Assembly: GCA_008694505.1 (NCBI GenBank) | Contig: VZDJ01007753.1 | Coordinates: 11,934,579 to 11,998,578 of the forward strand | DNA: 64,000 bases | Source of the DNA: Cyanoderma ruficeps | Taxonomy: Eukaryota > Chordata > Aves > Passeriformes > Timaliidae | Reading direction: 5' to 3' | Part shown: positions 39,000-50,300 of the stretch, in pieces | How the letters are laid out: each line of letters opens with the position of its first letter | How positions within the stretch are numbered: position 1 is the stretch's first letter | Program-made: the position numbers and the translations under genes | The notes under the pieces: model-generated | Database searches by the model: none | What the model was told of the DNA's origin: nothing | Seen by the model: only the letters and a program-made list of their open reading frames with translations

Positions 39000-41900
39000 A
39001 GGCAGATGGTCCAGGTCAACATGGGTGCCAGAAATGAATCATGTATGAGATCTGCCCAGCTGTGCCCATGTTTTTCTAGTGCCAATTCTCTTTTTCATAT
39101 TTTGAAAGACAATGGCAGATGCATTCAACTCTACATTCAAGCAAGAACTTAGGAAGAAAGTAATCTTATCAGCACTCTGGCTCCTTCTTCTTATGATGCA
39201 GAAAAATGCATATGCTTATCCAGGCAATCCAGCCTCAGAAATATTGTTAGGGAAAGATATTAAGCAAAACAGCTGAAAAATTTTTTTTTGGGGTAACTAA
39301 TCTCATAGTGCTTTGGCGTTTTGTAACTTCACAGTGCAAACCTGCACATAAAATCCAGAATATCACTGTAAATGTTAAATCAAAAGAAGTTTATAGGTGA
39401 AATTTATTGTGCTCCAGCAATCTGCCTTTAGAAACAAGATTGTACTTGATTCCTGGGAGAACAGTGGACATTCTTGTTTCTCTCTGAACAGGTGGTAACC
39501 CCAGTGAGCAACAAAGCCCTGCACAGCCACTTGCTCAATCCCTACCAACAGGATCAGGGGCAGCATTGGAAAGGTAAAAGCTGGAAAACTGAGGGGTTTA
39601 AAGATAGTTTAATTAGGGGGAAAAAAGGAAACAAAGCCAGGTACACAAACAAATCAAAACAAGAAATTAATTAATTTCTTCCTATGGACATGCAGGTGTT
39701 CAGCTACCTCCAGGAGAGCAGGGCCTCAAGACATTAAATGGTTACTAGGGAAGACAAATGCCGTCACTCCAAATGTCCCCTCCTCTTCCTTTCTAGTATA
39801 TAGTTTATATACTGAGCATGATGCCATATGGTCTGGAATATCCCTTTGGTCAGCTGGAATCACCTGTCCCAGCTGTGTCTCCTCCCAGCCTCCCATTCAT
39901 CCCCAGCTTCCTCACCACCATGGCAGTATGGAAAGCAGAAAAGGCCTTGGCTCTGTGTGAGCCCTGCTCAGCAGTAACAAAACCATCTCTGTATTATCAA
40001 CCCTGTGCTCAGCACAAATCCAAAACACAGCCCCATTCCAGTCACTGTGAAGGAAATTAATGCTATCCCAGCCAAAATCAGCATGCCTGCAAAAGACACA
40101 AACAAAACACCTTGTATCTCCAAGGAAAGAGAGCACATGTGAAAAAGCAGGACACTCCTGTGTAAGAGGAAGACTCCTGTGTAAGACTCCTGTCTACTAT
40201 AGAAGCCTCAGGAATACAGTCAAGTTATTCAGCTGTTCATCCATATCTACAGGTGTTCAAAAGGACTGAGCCTGAATGCATATACTTAGCCGGTATATGC
40301 TTTCTTTGAAATTAATTTCTGGTTATGAAAGATGACTGCAAAAGGCACAAGGAGTATTCTAAAACTGGATTAAGTCCTAGATACACCTAGTTTCCCAAAG
40401 TCCCACTTTGTGGATGTTGTTAGCCCAGGCATGCCCATGAGCTCAGCAAAACTAGCAAGAGCTCCTTAGTGAGTGGGATGCCTTTCTGAAATTCTTCTAG
40501 TAATTTTCTAACTTATCTGCCTCAAATGAGCAAGCCAGTGGCAACAGTCACAGGCTCATCTCAATCCAGAGATGTCTGTGACCTGCTCACACACCTTTCG
40601 AGATTTGTTTCTGTGAGGATTTTTTTAAAAGGGAAAAATTATGGAAAGCACAGAATGGTAAATCTTGATGACTTGTTCCAGCAAATTTCCTATCTCAGGG
40701 GTCAGATAGATATCCAAAGTGTATGGAGGCACATGCTTCCATACTTGCTACTGCTTAACATATCACAAAAATGTACAGTTCAACAGTTTCAAATCTAGTG
40801 CCTAGAAAGACACATCCCTGTGTGCTGGATTTTCTAGCACTGACTGAGGCGGATCAACATTTTCCTGCAAAATACCACGTTTGGGAGTGCAGTCACCCCT
40901 TTTATAGTAAGCTGTGAGGGACCCATACCAGGATCCAAAATAACCCAATTATGGACAAATCTGCTACCCAGTTATATAGTGCCTCTGGCAGAACAGTTAA
41001 CTTTAAGCTTATCCAAGTCCAGCGTCTGGAAAACTTCAATTGCCTGCATTTCTCATTTGAGCCAGGGGAGGGCAACTGATCATCAGGAAAATAAGATCAG
41101 TTTACTAAAGCCGTCATGCATTTCGCAGTCCTAAAACACAGAATATTAAAAATACTTTAGTCCTGAAAACATACACTTCGATAAACACGTCTTCCCCTAA
41201 TATAAGTTAAAATAGTCCTCTCTTGCCCTGCAAGCTTCAGCAACTACTGCACTTTTATTGCTGTTCACTCTAATCGTTATTCTTTCTATATAATTAATCT
41301 GGTAGTAAATCACAGCTTGGGGCAAATAAAAGTGTATTCCACTTGCAGTGCCATGAACACACTACAAATTAAACTTGAAAAAATCTGTTATTTTAAATTG
41401 TGCTTTGCATTCTTTCTATTTTATATTGTGCTATCAAACAGAGACTAACCATGAACTTTACATTGTTTGGTCATTTTGTTTTTAACTTGGAATTTAAACA
41501 GAAACACCACTTCCCCTAACTCCCAGCAATTATTTGCTCTATGTTTGAAGTCTCTTCTCCTTGTCAAAGCAACTTTGAAAGAACTTGTTTACCTTTTTTT
41601 TTTTTTAAGTTAGGCAGTTTGTATTGATAATTACAGTCCTCCTCACTACATCACCTCGGCCACTCAATGTTTTGGCCCTGCAAAGAAATCCTTCGTCTCT
41701 TAGAGTCACAGTAATGTGAGGCCAATTCAAAGACTTTTTAAGGGAAATAGATATGCAAACATTAGAAATCCACGTGTCTTCCTGTTTCTCTGCTCTCCCT
41801 AATGCCAAAGACTAATTTCCTCCTTCTGGTGCATGCAACACAGGGCAGCAATCTGTGCCAGCTGCAACTCAAACCCTTTATTCTCAGAGATCCTCTGAGA

Positions 41901-44900
41901 CTAAAGAAAAGACGTTTGGTCCCTTCCTCTCTGCAGCCTGCAGGTAACAGCCCTTTAATCCCAGCTTCAGAGAGACACGAAGAGCTGCCTATACATAAAA
42001 TGGTGGAAAGTTTCTTGCTTGCATCCACCTGGTCCAGGATGGCCCCTACCCAGCCAGACATGGGTTTAGCAGCAGAGAATGAGAGGGCCGTGGCTCCCTC
42101 CATCATTAGCAGCCACCCACAATTAGCAGCCATCCATGCCATATTTGTGTTTTTCATTGCAAAGCAGTGGGGACTGGGCAGCTTCTCACAACCCTGGGCA
42201 AGGCTGCAAGCAGCCATAAAAGCACAGCCAGCCAGCTCTGTGCAGGGCATTAGTATTCCCCTGTGCCTGAGGAAACAGACCTTGTGTACAAATGAATCAG
42301 GACCTGTATGGAGCTGCATCACAGCAACTTGGACTCCTGTGCAGACTTCCCTTGTTTACCCACAGAATAGGCCATGACTTGATTTTGTACACAGATTAAT
42401 TCCTCCTAAAAAGAAAGTATTCATTTGACAGGGAATGGTTGTTGTGTTTGAAATGAAGATGGCCCAAGGCAAAAACAGATTTCTTGGCTCAATGACCCAT
42501 TGGCTGGTCTCTGGCTGCCTTTGAAATGGTTTTCAGTTTTCGGCCTTATATGCCACATAATGGTGGGTTTCTCCAACCTGAGTGTTTTCTTACAAGCACT
42601 TTTGTCTAATCACTAGCTGAGAATCCAGCCTGATGTGTACATTGTAAAAGATGCTGTTTATACTTGGGCTTTTAGTCTGCCATCTGTGCACAGCTTAGCT
42701 GCAACATCTCAGTAGATCTGTTTCTCCTTGGCTGCCAAGTCTCTGTTGCAAGCCTTCTGAAGAGCATGATTCACGTCAGACTTTCTAATAAAATTCAGGC
42801 ACTTTGGAAGCTCTCTTTTAAAACCTATTCCCTTCTCTCAGCAATTGCAGTGGTATAGACTTAATGCTTTTTCTGGACTCACTGGTTCATATCTGAGTGG
42901 CACTCGAGCATAACCAGTTATGCATGCAGTCACTGATGCATATATACTCCCACACTGCCCTTGCTAACATGTATCCCGTTCTCAAAGCCTCTGACACAAA
43001 TGAATTCAGGCACCAGAGCTGCTGGCACAATCCATTTGCAATGCACCTTGTAATCACTTTTTATTAAAAACCCATTTTCTTTAAGAAACAGCCTTTGCAC
43101 TAATCCTCAGGGGAAATATTTTGAGCCCAGGCTTCCTTCCCCAAAGTAGGACAATTTTTGTCAGAATCAGAAACAAGCTACATGCTCAGTACCTGTAGGC
43201 TTGGATAATCTGTCAGCACAGAGATGAGGAAGACTAAATATAAGAACAGGCAGATGCTATTTCACCTGCTCCACTGACCCTTGTGCCTTTATAGACATTC
43301 TGACTTACAGAGTACAGGCATAAGCCTGAGCAGATGTTTGAATGAAACACAAAGACTATTACAGAGAGAGAAGGGGTAAAGAAAAAGTACTCAATATTAT
43401 GTTTGAGAATGGAAGTGTTTTTAACGAAGGTTAATTCTGCTTGAAAAGAAAGGCTGGAGTACTGCTGATTTTCAGAAAGACGCAGTCCCCAAGACTGGTT
43501 GTAAATGAGTTTTCAGATATTGCCCCAAATAAATCTCATGCTTAATTTGTCCTTATCTTAGACACCAGCAACCGACCTTACAAAGTTTTTTTGGTATGAG
43601 AAAGGAGTCTGAACAAAATTAGACAGTTTACAGGTCATGGATAGCCTGGTAATGCTATGAGCAGCTGCAGAAGTAGGGCTGGTGAGGCCACACCCACAAA
43701 AACCCCTTTGCAGAGCATCATTTCACTTCCACTTTAATATCCCTCTTCTGCCTCAGCACCTGCATTTCCATCCCCTCTCCCCAGCCAAGCCCTCATGCCA
43801 CCTGATGAGCCTGCTGGTGGCACGGAGGAGGATGTGGAGCCCAGGATGCTGCACGCAATGCATGTGGCACTCAGCAAGTGACACCTGCTCTCCAGGTGCA
43901 GCCTCCTCCCATGGCCCCTCCTGCCTCACGCTATCCATGCATGAAGGAGGACTTGTTATATGGCTTGGCTTTGCTCATTACATGACCAAATGCTTATCCT
44001 GACAAAAAAATATGTCCACAGAATAAAATGCAGGCTAGTGGGAAGGTTGCTGAGTGCCACTGCTGAAAAAGGGAAGAAGATTGCCTTTAATCCTGGTACA
44101 GAGGAAATGATCGGGAGCTGCAGGGAAAGATTTGGACTGGATGGGGCTCTAAATACCAGAATGAAAGTCAAGTAAATGCAATGAATAAAACACAGCCCAG
44201 AAAAGGACCATTTAAATTTTTTTCTTTGACGCCTGGCGGCATAGCAAGGAATTGGCCTTCAGACACAGAAATATGGCCAAGAGGCGTCTTGTTAGGAGAG
44301 AGTAAAGTGGCCATTGTTCACCTGTCTCGATACAAAAGCCAAACTGGTTTTTGCTGCTCCCTGGAATGCGAACTGGGACCTTGAGCTGCGTGAGCTGGCT
44401 GGTCCTCCTCCTGCCAGTGCAGCAGAATACATGAAAGTGAGGAATGTTTCTTCTCAGAAGGGTGAGGGACCTCTTGATCTTCCTTCATTTTAGGATTGCC
44501 TTGGTTGGTTTGGTTTCAGTATCTCTGAAATGAGGATTTACAGGTGATCACATCGTCGTTGCTGTTAGATTGCCTTATCACTTTTGTTTTTATTTGCATT
44601 CTGCCAGTAGAGAAGAGGCAGGATCCCATTGGGCTAATTATGCCACGTGCCAAGAACAAAGAGCTGGTAGTTTGAGCTTGCTGCCTGCTGCGCAGAGCGG
44701 ATACACTACACAAAACAGAGAGGCCCATGGAAACAATGCAGTGGCACTGGTCAGCAGAGCAAACAGCAGCCACAGCATGCGAACACCTCACCATCTTCAC
44801 AGTGCTGGAGGCACTGGGGCAAACAAGAGCTTAACGAGGCTTGGAGGGAGAACAATGTGCAGCCCGGGTGATGTTTACAGGATTCACCGGGGCAGCGAAA

Positions 44901-45039
44901 TTGTCCACTGGAAAAATCTTTCGGTGGGTCATCAGGCTTGCTTGCTTTCACTGGGCAGGGAGCCACAGCGTGCGTCTAGCAGCACCAGACAAGCTGCGAG
45001 ACGGGGGTTTAAGGAGTGTTTGTGCGTGTGCGCGCTTGT
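39000..45039. other. Non-coding region upstream of the CpG island
   Basis: No gene is recognised. Two overlapping opposite-strand frames of 186 and 191 codons at 41,762-42,377 are discussed among the rejected items. A T run of 12 lies near 41,597-41,608. The block around 41,610-41,760 and that at 44,470-44,620 look motif-rich and repeat-free and may be conserved upstream regulatory DNA of the gene starting at 45.4 kb, which I cannot test here. Confidence 0.45.
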
Positions 45040-45366
45040 TGCACCTACTTGACGGGCCAGGCAGGGGGCTCGCGGGAGGAGACGGGCTCAGGGCAAGTGT
45101 AGCGAGCAGGGCAAAGGGCCCCAGCGCACTGCCTGGCCACCTGCCCGAGCAGAGCGGAGTGAATTAGTCTCGGGGGCAGAGGAGGAGGCAGCGGCCGAGC
45201 CCTCACAGGTGGGCAGTGGAAAACGTGTGACTGTGCGAGGAGCGAGCAGCCCGGGCTCGGGGCGGGCAGTGCCGGGCGCTGCGCGGAGCCCCGGGCGGCA
45301 GCAGCAGCCCACGGCCGCGGGCACGGCGGGGCCCGGCCGAGCCGCCGGCCCTGCGCAGCGCCCGGC

Positions 45367-45388
45367 GGGGGCCGGGCAGGGCCGGGGG
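45367..45388 (+). other. G-quadruplex motif in the promoter
   Basis: Four G runs of 5, 3, 3 and 5 are separated by two-base loops (CC, CA, CC). It lies immediately upstream of the first GC box and about 120-140 bases upstream of the donor, a usual place for promoter quadruplexes on the non-template strand. Confidence 0.8.
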
Positions 45389-45436
45389 CGGTGGCCCGCC
45401 CCGGGGCCGGCTCAGCGCAGTCGCCGGCTCCGCCCC
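45386..45436. promoter_or_regulatory. Cluster of three GC boxes (SP/KLF sites)
   Basis: GGGCGG lies at 45,386-45,391, CCGCCC at 45,396-45,401 and CCGCCCC at 45,430-45,436. Clustered GC boxes bind SP1-family factors and typically sit within about 100 bases upstream of the start of transcription in TATA-less promoters. This places the likely start between about 45,440 and 45,480. Confidence 0.6.
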
Positions 45437-45439
45437 AGG

Positions 45440-45506
45440 GGCCACATCGGCGGAGGGGGGAGCGCTCCGCCGAGCTCAGCCGTGCCCAGCCCGCCGAGCA
45501 GAGCAG
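45440..45506 (+). other. Putative non-coding first exon (5' end approximate)
   Basis: The 3' edge is a good donor, GCAGAGCAG|GTAGGC, with the exon ending at 45,506. The 5' edge is inferred from the GC-box cluster and is uncertain by tens of bases. No ATG occurs between about 45,190 and 45,506, so this exon would be entirely 5' untranslated and the start codon would lie in exon 2 or later, beyond the window. A second, weaker donor (CACAG|GTGGGC, edge 45,208) could serve an upstream alternative first exon. The gene cannot be identified from an untranslated exon. A matching CAGE peak or RNA read spliced at 45,506 would confirm it. Confidence 0.55.
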
Positions 45507-46779
45507 GTAGGCGCGCTGCGGCCGCCCGCCCCAGAGGGGCCGGGGAGCGGACGGCACGGGAGGGCGAGGCGCGGACCAGGACTCTGTCCACCGCCCCTGG
45601 ACACCCTGCTCCCCTCGACTCGGGGGTCTCGGCGCGGCGGGATAGGGGCCGTGCCCGGCGGGCACGTCCCGGGGGTTTTCTGCGGGGATTTCTGGTGGCC
45701 GGGGCGGAAGCCCTCACTGCAGTTCGGCAGCTCCTGGCGGGGCCGGCAGCCCCGGGGAGCTCCGTGCCCCTCTCGGCAGGGTGCGTGCGGGGCCGGGGCA
45801 GCCTCTCGGGGCGCCGGTCCCCGCTGCTGGACGCTCCACACCCGAGTCGGGGGCTGAGCTGTGATCCCCTGGCACGGCCGGTGTGTGACCTGAGAGAGAC
45901 CGTGGCCAGGGACAGCGGACGCGGTGCCCGCAGGAGCGGGTCTTGCTGGCCCGGCGGCTTGCTGCTGTGCGGGGATAGCGGCCGAGTGCCTCTGCTGCCT
46001 GCTGATGAGACTGGGCATACAGCTGGCTCCGGTCCGCTCTGTCTTGATTGATTTCCAAGATGTGGACTAGATGCTTCTGTAGCGATCTTACCCTATTACG
46101 ACTACAGAAATCTGGTGCTGGCCCAGCCTGCTGTGTCCCTTTCCCCCCTTTCCTTTTTAAAATCTCTGTGAGGAGTTCAGAGCAGTGCTTGCAGTTCAGC
46201 AGCCGGGTAGATGTTGTAAATGCGAATTGCATTTGCAATGTTACTGGTAACAAATCTGTTGATAAGGGGATAGCGGCTTGTTGCACTCCAGGCATGCTGA
46301 TTCTGCCCGGAGCATTAAAGCTCTGCTGTGTATGCTTTCATGTAAACTGGGGCGTTTGGTACAAGAAAATAACAAACCAAAACCCCAAACCCAACTATCC
46401 TGAAACCTAAACGCTGGCTTCAGTAAATTGTAAAGCTAGTTTATGATAAAGTGTTCCTATGTCTTGGACAAGCTCTAGCATATTTGTGTATGAAATGACA
46501 GCTTGAAACTTACTAGCTGTGCTAGGGAGGGACAGTGTCCTGTTGCAGTCTCTTAGAGGTAGTGGCTGCAGAGAAGAGCTGCTTTTGGAGATATTTGAGG
46601 TGATGTTGAGGGGTAGAGGTTCACAGGAATGTAACACATCCCACCACTTGTGAGGTCTCTGGGTTGTTAGCTTCTGACAACACCCATGTGCTTCTGTGCA
46701 AGCGAGGGTGAACAGCTGGAGAATGCTGTCTTGAAATCTGCCGTCAATGATACTTCCTCTCCGTGTTCCTTTCTGGTGT

Positions 46780-46832
46780 TTTTTTTTTTGTTTGGCTTTT
46801 TTTGGGGTTGTTTTTTTTTTTNTTCTTTTTTT
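46780..46832. repeat. T-rich homopolymer tract with an ambiguous base
   Basis: Runs of T broken by single G, C and GGGG, with an N at 46,822 inside the second long T run. Length is unreliable because of the homopolymers. Confidence 0.9.
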
Positions 46833-47322
46833 TACTTTCTCAGACATCTTGGGTTTAAGAAAAATCCCCTTCAAAGCCTGAGATGTGAACATGCTGCTGT
46901 GAAGCTTGCCCACTGCATGAGAACCTTCAAGCAGAAGCCTGTGGCTAGAATAATTTTGGTGGGCCACAAGGTCAAAGTGTAGGAACACTGATCTGAAAAT
47001 CTAGATGGAGGTGTCTAGTGAGAGGAGCAGTCTGTGTAGTGTGCTGATGTCAAGCATATGACAGACTGTAAAAATGACAAATTAGTCAGCTCTTACTAAA
47101 TACTTCATGAGCACTAAATGGGAAGAAAGTGTTAATGAGGCAGAAGGGCACTGGGTAGTACAGTCAGTGACCTGTTCTGCAGTGTCACTGCATGGGCGTC
47201 AGAAGACCTGCCAGTGTTCCATAGCAGAACCTCTTGCAACAGTGAGGCAGTTTTTAACATTTACATTTGGTTTTGGTCCTTTTGCTGGAGGAGGAACTTC
47301 TAGACCTGCAGTTGTACTTTTT

Positions 47323-47362
47323 TACCAAAAAAATAAAAAAAATAAAAAAATAAAAAAAAAAA
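47323..47362. repeat. A-rich (A5-7 T)n tract
   Basis: About 40 bases of A runs separated by single T residues. It could be a decayed poly(A) tail of a retroposed sequence, but I recognise no retrocopy upstream of it. Confidence 0.85.
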
Positions 47363-50300
47363 TCCACGGGTGCTTGCTCATGCTGGGCAGCCCAAACAGG
47401 TGAGAAGAACCTTTACCAACTGCTCTGCAAGCCTGTGTTTGAATTTGGAGTGGCTCAAGGGAGCGAGCAGCCTCTCCTCACTCCTAACATTGTGTCATCT
47501 AACACCCCTTTCAGAAAAGAATCTTGCTGCCAAAATATCTTTGCTTGGTGTAGCCTCTTTGGACCTCAACCCCTCTCTGGCTGGGTTTCTCCATCCTTGT
47601 CAAGGGCTCTGGGGACCGCTGAGATGACATTCCCATCCCTGTGCTGCAGGGCTGGGTGAAGTCTTGCAGCGTTTGTTCAGCTTCTTACCTGCGCGCGACA
47701 GAAATAGAGCAAGACGCAGGCTGGGTGCCTGGAGAAAGCCCTCCCTGTGGGCAATCTCTGTCCTGCTGCATGGAGGCTCCTCCCCTAAGAGGATTTAGCG
47801 GCTTTAATGATGTGGCTCATCTGGACTCTCTTCGTTACTGTTATTGTCTCTATTTTAGTTCTCCGGTGACGGGCAGGTGTAGTGTGACCTACAACAGTAA
47901 ACTGGTGCAGGAAATGCTCTAACGAGGCCTTCCCACAGCTCCACGGAGGTTTTCTTGTCTCTGCTGCTCAAACCACGCTGCTTCAAGCTCTTGGAAGTGC
48001 AAGGGGGGTTTCACATGAAATTTGTCATCTGACTGTGACCAAGGAAAGGTTTTATCACTTCTGTTTCTCCATGTCCTGGTCTCACAGCTGTAAGGCAGGA
48101 AGGGTGTACCCAGGACTGCAGGTGTTCATCCAGTAGATGTTTAAGTCAGAGGGATGCAGGTGGGAGTTTTGCAGACCTCTGGTAACCACAGGCCCCAGGG
48201 CACTTTTCAAACCATGGCTCTGGTTCTTGGCACCTGCTGGCATTGTTACAGCAGGAAGCACACAGGACAGGCAAAAGCCATTGCCACAAAGACCTTTGGG
48301 TACTGATAGGCTAGGGTCTGTTACGGGAATGCCAGGGGGGTGCTGGGGTTTGGATCATGCCCCACGCTATCTGAAGCAGTAATTATTGCTCCACTTTAAT
48401 CCTGCCTGTGGCATGGCAGCCACTTTTTTCCGGGTCTAGTTTCCCATGACTGTTGAGTGGGAGGGAGGTGCTAGAGGGGGTGGGTCTGTCCGGACGCAGT
48501 CGCTGTTTGAGTGGCTTGGAAGGCTGGAGGAGGTAGCAGTATTTCCAGTAGGCCTGCGTAACGAGGGGTGGTTGGAGCTACAGCCTTCTTGCACTTACTC
48601 CTCAGTTTCCATGGTGGAAAAACTTATCTGCACCAAAACTCACTTATCGCTGCCAGGAATTATGGCATTCACCCTAGAGTGCCTTCACCTCTCAAAATAG
48701 GGGCATGACATCTGTAGCCCCTTCTTCTCCTTCCCTGCCTTAATTTGTCTCTGAACATTGTGCAGCAAAGGGGTAGCTGGGCCCAGTAGCCTGCCCACCA
48801 CCGTGTGGTTGTTGGCTTTAATGGGCAAAGGAATAAACTGTGTCCTTGCGCTAATGCATCTGTTGGAGGAATGTGGGATTGGAGCTTTCTACAGGCTACA
48901 GATTAATGACGTACGTGTGAAGGGATGGCTGAGTGAGCCGCCTTTCCTTTAGCAGCTGTGTAATGAGATGCAATCATTACCTAGCTGCCTCTGTCTCTTT
49001 TTGGCTCTTCTATATTCTTAGAGGGAATGAAATGGAGGAAAGGCTAAAAATTACAGGCTCTCTTGGCATGGTAAAAGGAATAATACAGGAGGTACAGTCA
49101 GTGCCAGCAGTTCCTTGACGGGTGGTTGGCCGGTGGCAGAGCCTGTTTGCTGAAACCTCACTGGGCTATCAGGGCTTGGAAACACTGAAGCAGTTAATGG
49201 CTGACTTCAGTCTAGATGGGGTGATAAGTGAAGCAAAGGAACTGCGTAGTGCAGATTGCTTGAATCACTTCTTGTGTGCACTGTCAGATTCAGAGCTAGC
49301 TAATTTTCTGGAAGAAAGATGAGGCGTTACTGTGAGCAGCTCTGCAGAAGGGCTGCCTGGCTGAGCACAGAAGAAAAAGGGAATAAAACAGTAGCCTGTG
49401 GGGATGGGAACAGGGATTGGAGACTGCTGACTCTGAACCCAAGCATGTGTCTTTTTGAACACCACAGAGCCAGGGAAGCTGGGTGGATTGTGGCTCATCC
49501 CAGGTAGATACAGGGCAAAAAGGGAAGCAGACTAAGCTGGGTATAGGCTTTGTCCTGTGGGAAGAGGTGCATGCACAGGCTGTCTGGCTGACTGCTCTAG
49601 TTCTCTGTCTCCTTGATGGAACTTCAGAACTGGGGCATCACCTGCTGGGACACCATCATTTAAAAGCGAGTCAAACCAAAGTCTAGTGCATGTACTTAAT
49701 TTCTGAAAGTTGTTGACGTGGTAAGGGCCTTGTCTGTCTTTAAGGAGCTGAGAAGGACCAGAGGAAGAGCCTTGCACATAAGTGAAGTGCTGGTGCAATA
49801 TGTTAAGGATGCTCTTGGGCTGCTGATTTTAGTTGCTTTGCAGCATAGCCTTGAGGCAGGTGCATCACGAAAGAGCTTTACCCTTTACTACAAAATTGCT
49901 ACTGAGCTGTAAGCAGATTGCTGATCTCTTCCAGTATGATGATAATCCCATGGCCATGTGTACTGGAGAAATGCTGATCTGGGATGAACTGTATACATTA
50001 GGATATCCAGCAGCCTGAAGATTTGGAGTTATATAATGGGGAGTTCCCTTTTGTAGGCAAAACAAGTCTGCTTCAGTCTCTCATACGCAGTCAAAAGAAC
50101 AGATGAGCTGTCAGAGCTGCAGCCACACACCTTGAGCTGGGCTGATCTTCCCACAGCTGGAGATGGGAACTGGCCTTGGTGCCTCCTGCTCACCATCCAT
50201 TGCCAAGGAGGTAGTTTGGGAAAGGAAAGGAATTATTTTAGAAGGGTTTGCACAGCAGGGACTGAATATGCTGTAAAGTAGCTTTGCCTGTTGGGAGTGA

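Larger units (their letters stand above)
45040..45990. promoter_or_regulatory. CpG island promoter
   Basis: Nearly 1 kb in which CG dinucleotides are abundant and G+C is very high, with sharp drops on both sides. It contains a NotI site (GCGGCCGC, 45,518-45,525), three GC boxes, a G-quadruplex and a splice donor. There is no TATA box in the core. These are the marks of a vertebrate TATA-less, broadly used CpG-island promoter. The long open frames reported by any ORF finder here (up to 280 codons on plus and 206 on minus) result from the scarcity of AT-rich stop codons and are not genes. Such islands often initiate in both directions, so a divergent minus-strand transcript is possible. Confidence 0.9.

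Noticed and set aside
41762..42377. Overlapping open frames of 186 (minus) and 191 (plus) codons
   Set aside because: At a stop frequency near 3/64 a frame of 190 codons is expected about once by chance in six-frame translation of 64 kb, and opposite-strand frames are correlated. Neither peptide resembles a known family and no clear flanking splice pair frames the block.
45045..46051. Long frames of up to 280 codons in both strands of the CpG island
   Set aside because: Stop codons are rare in very GC-rich DNA. The peptides are alanine/proline/arginine/glycine-rich composition artefacts, and the plus frame reads straight through the likely splice donor at 45,506.
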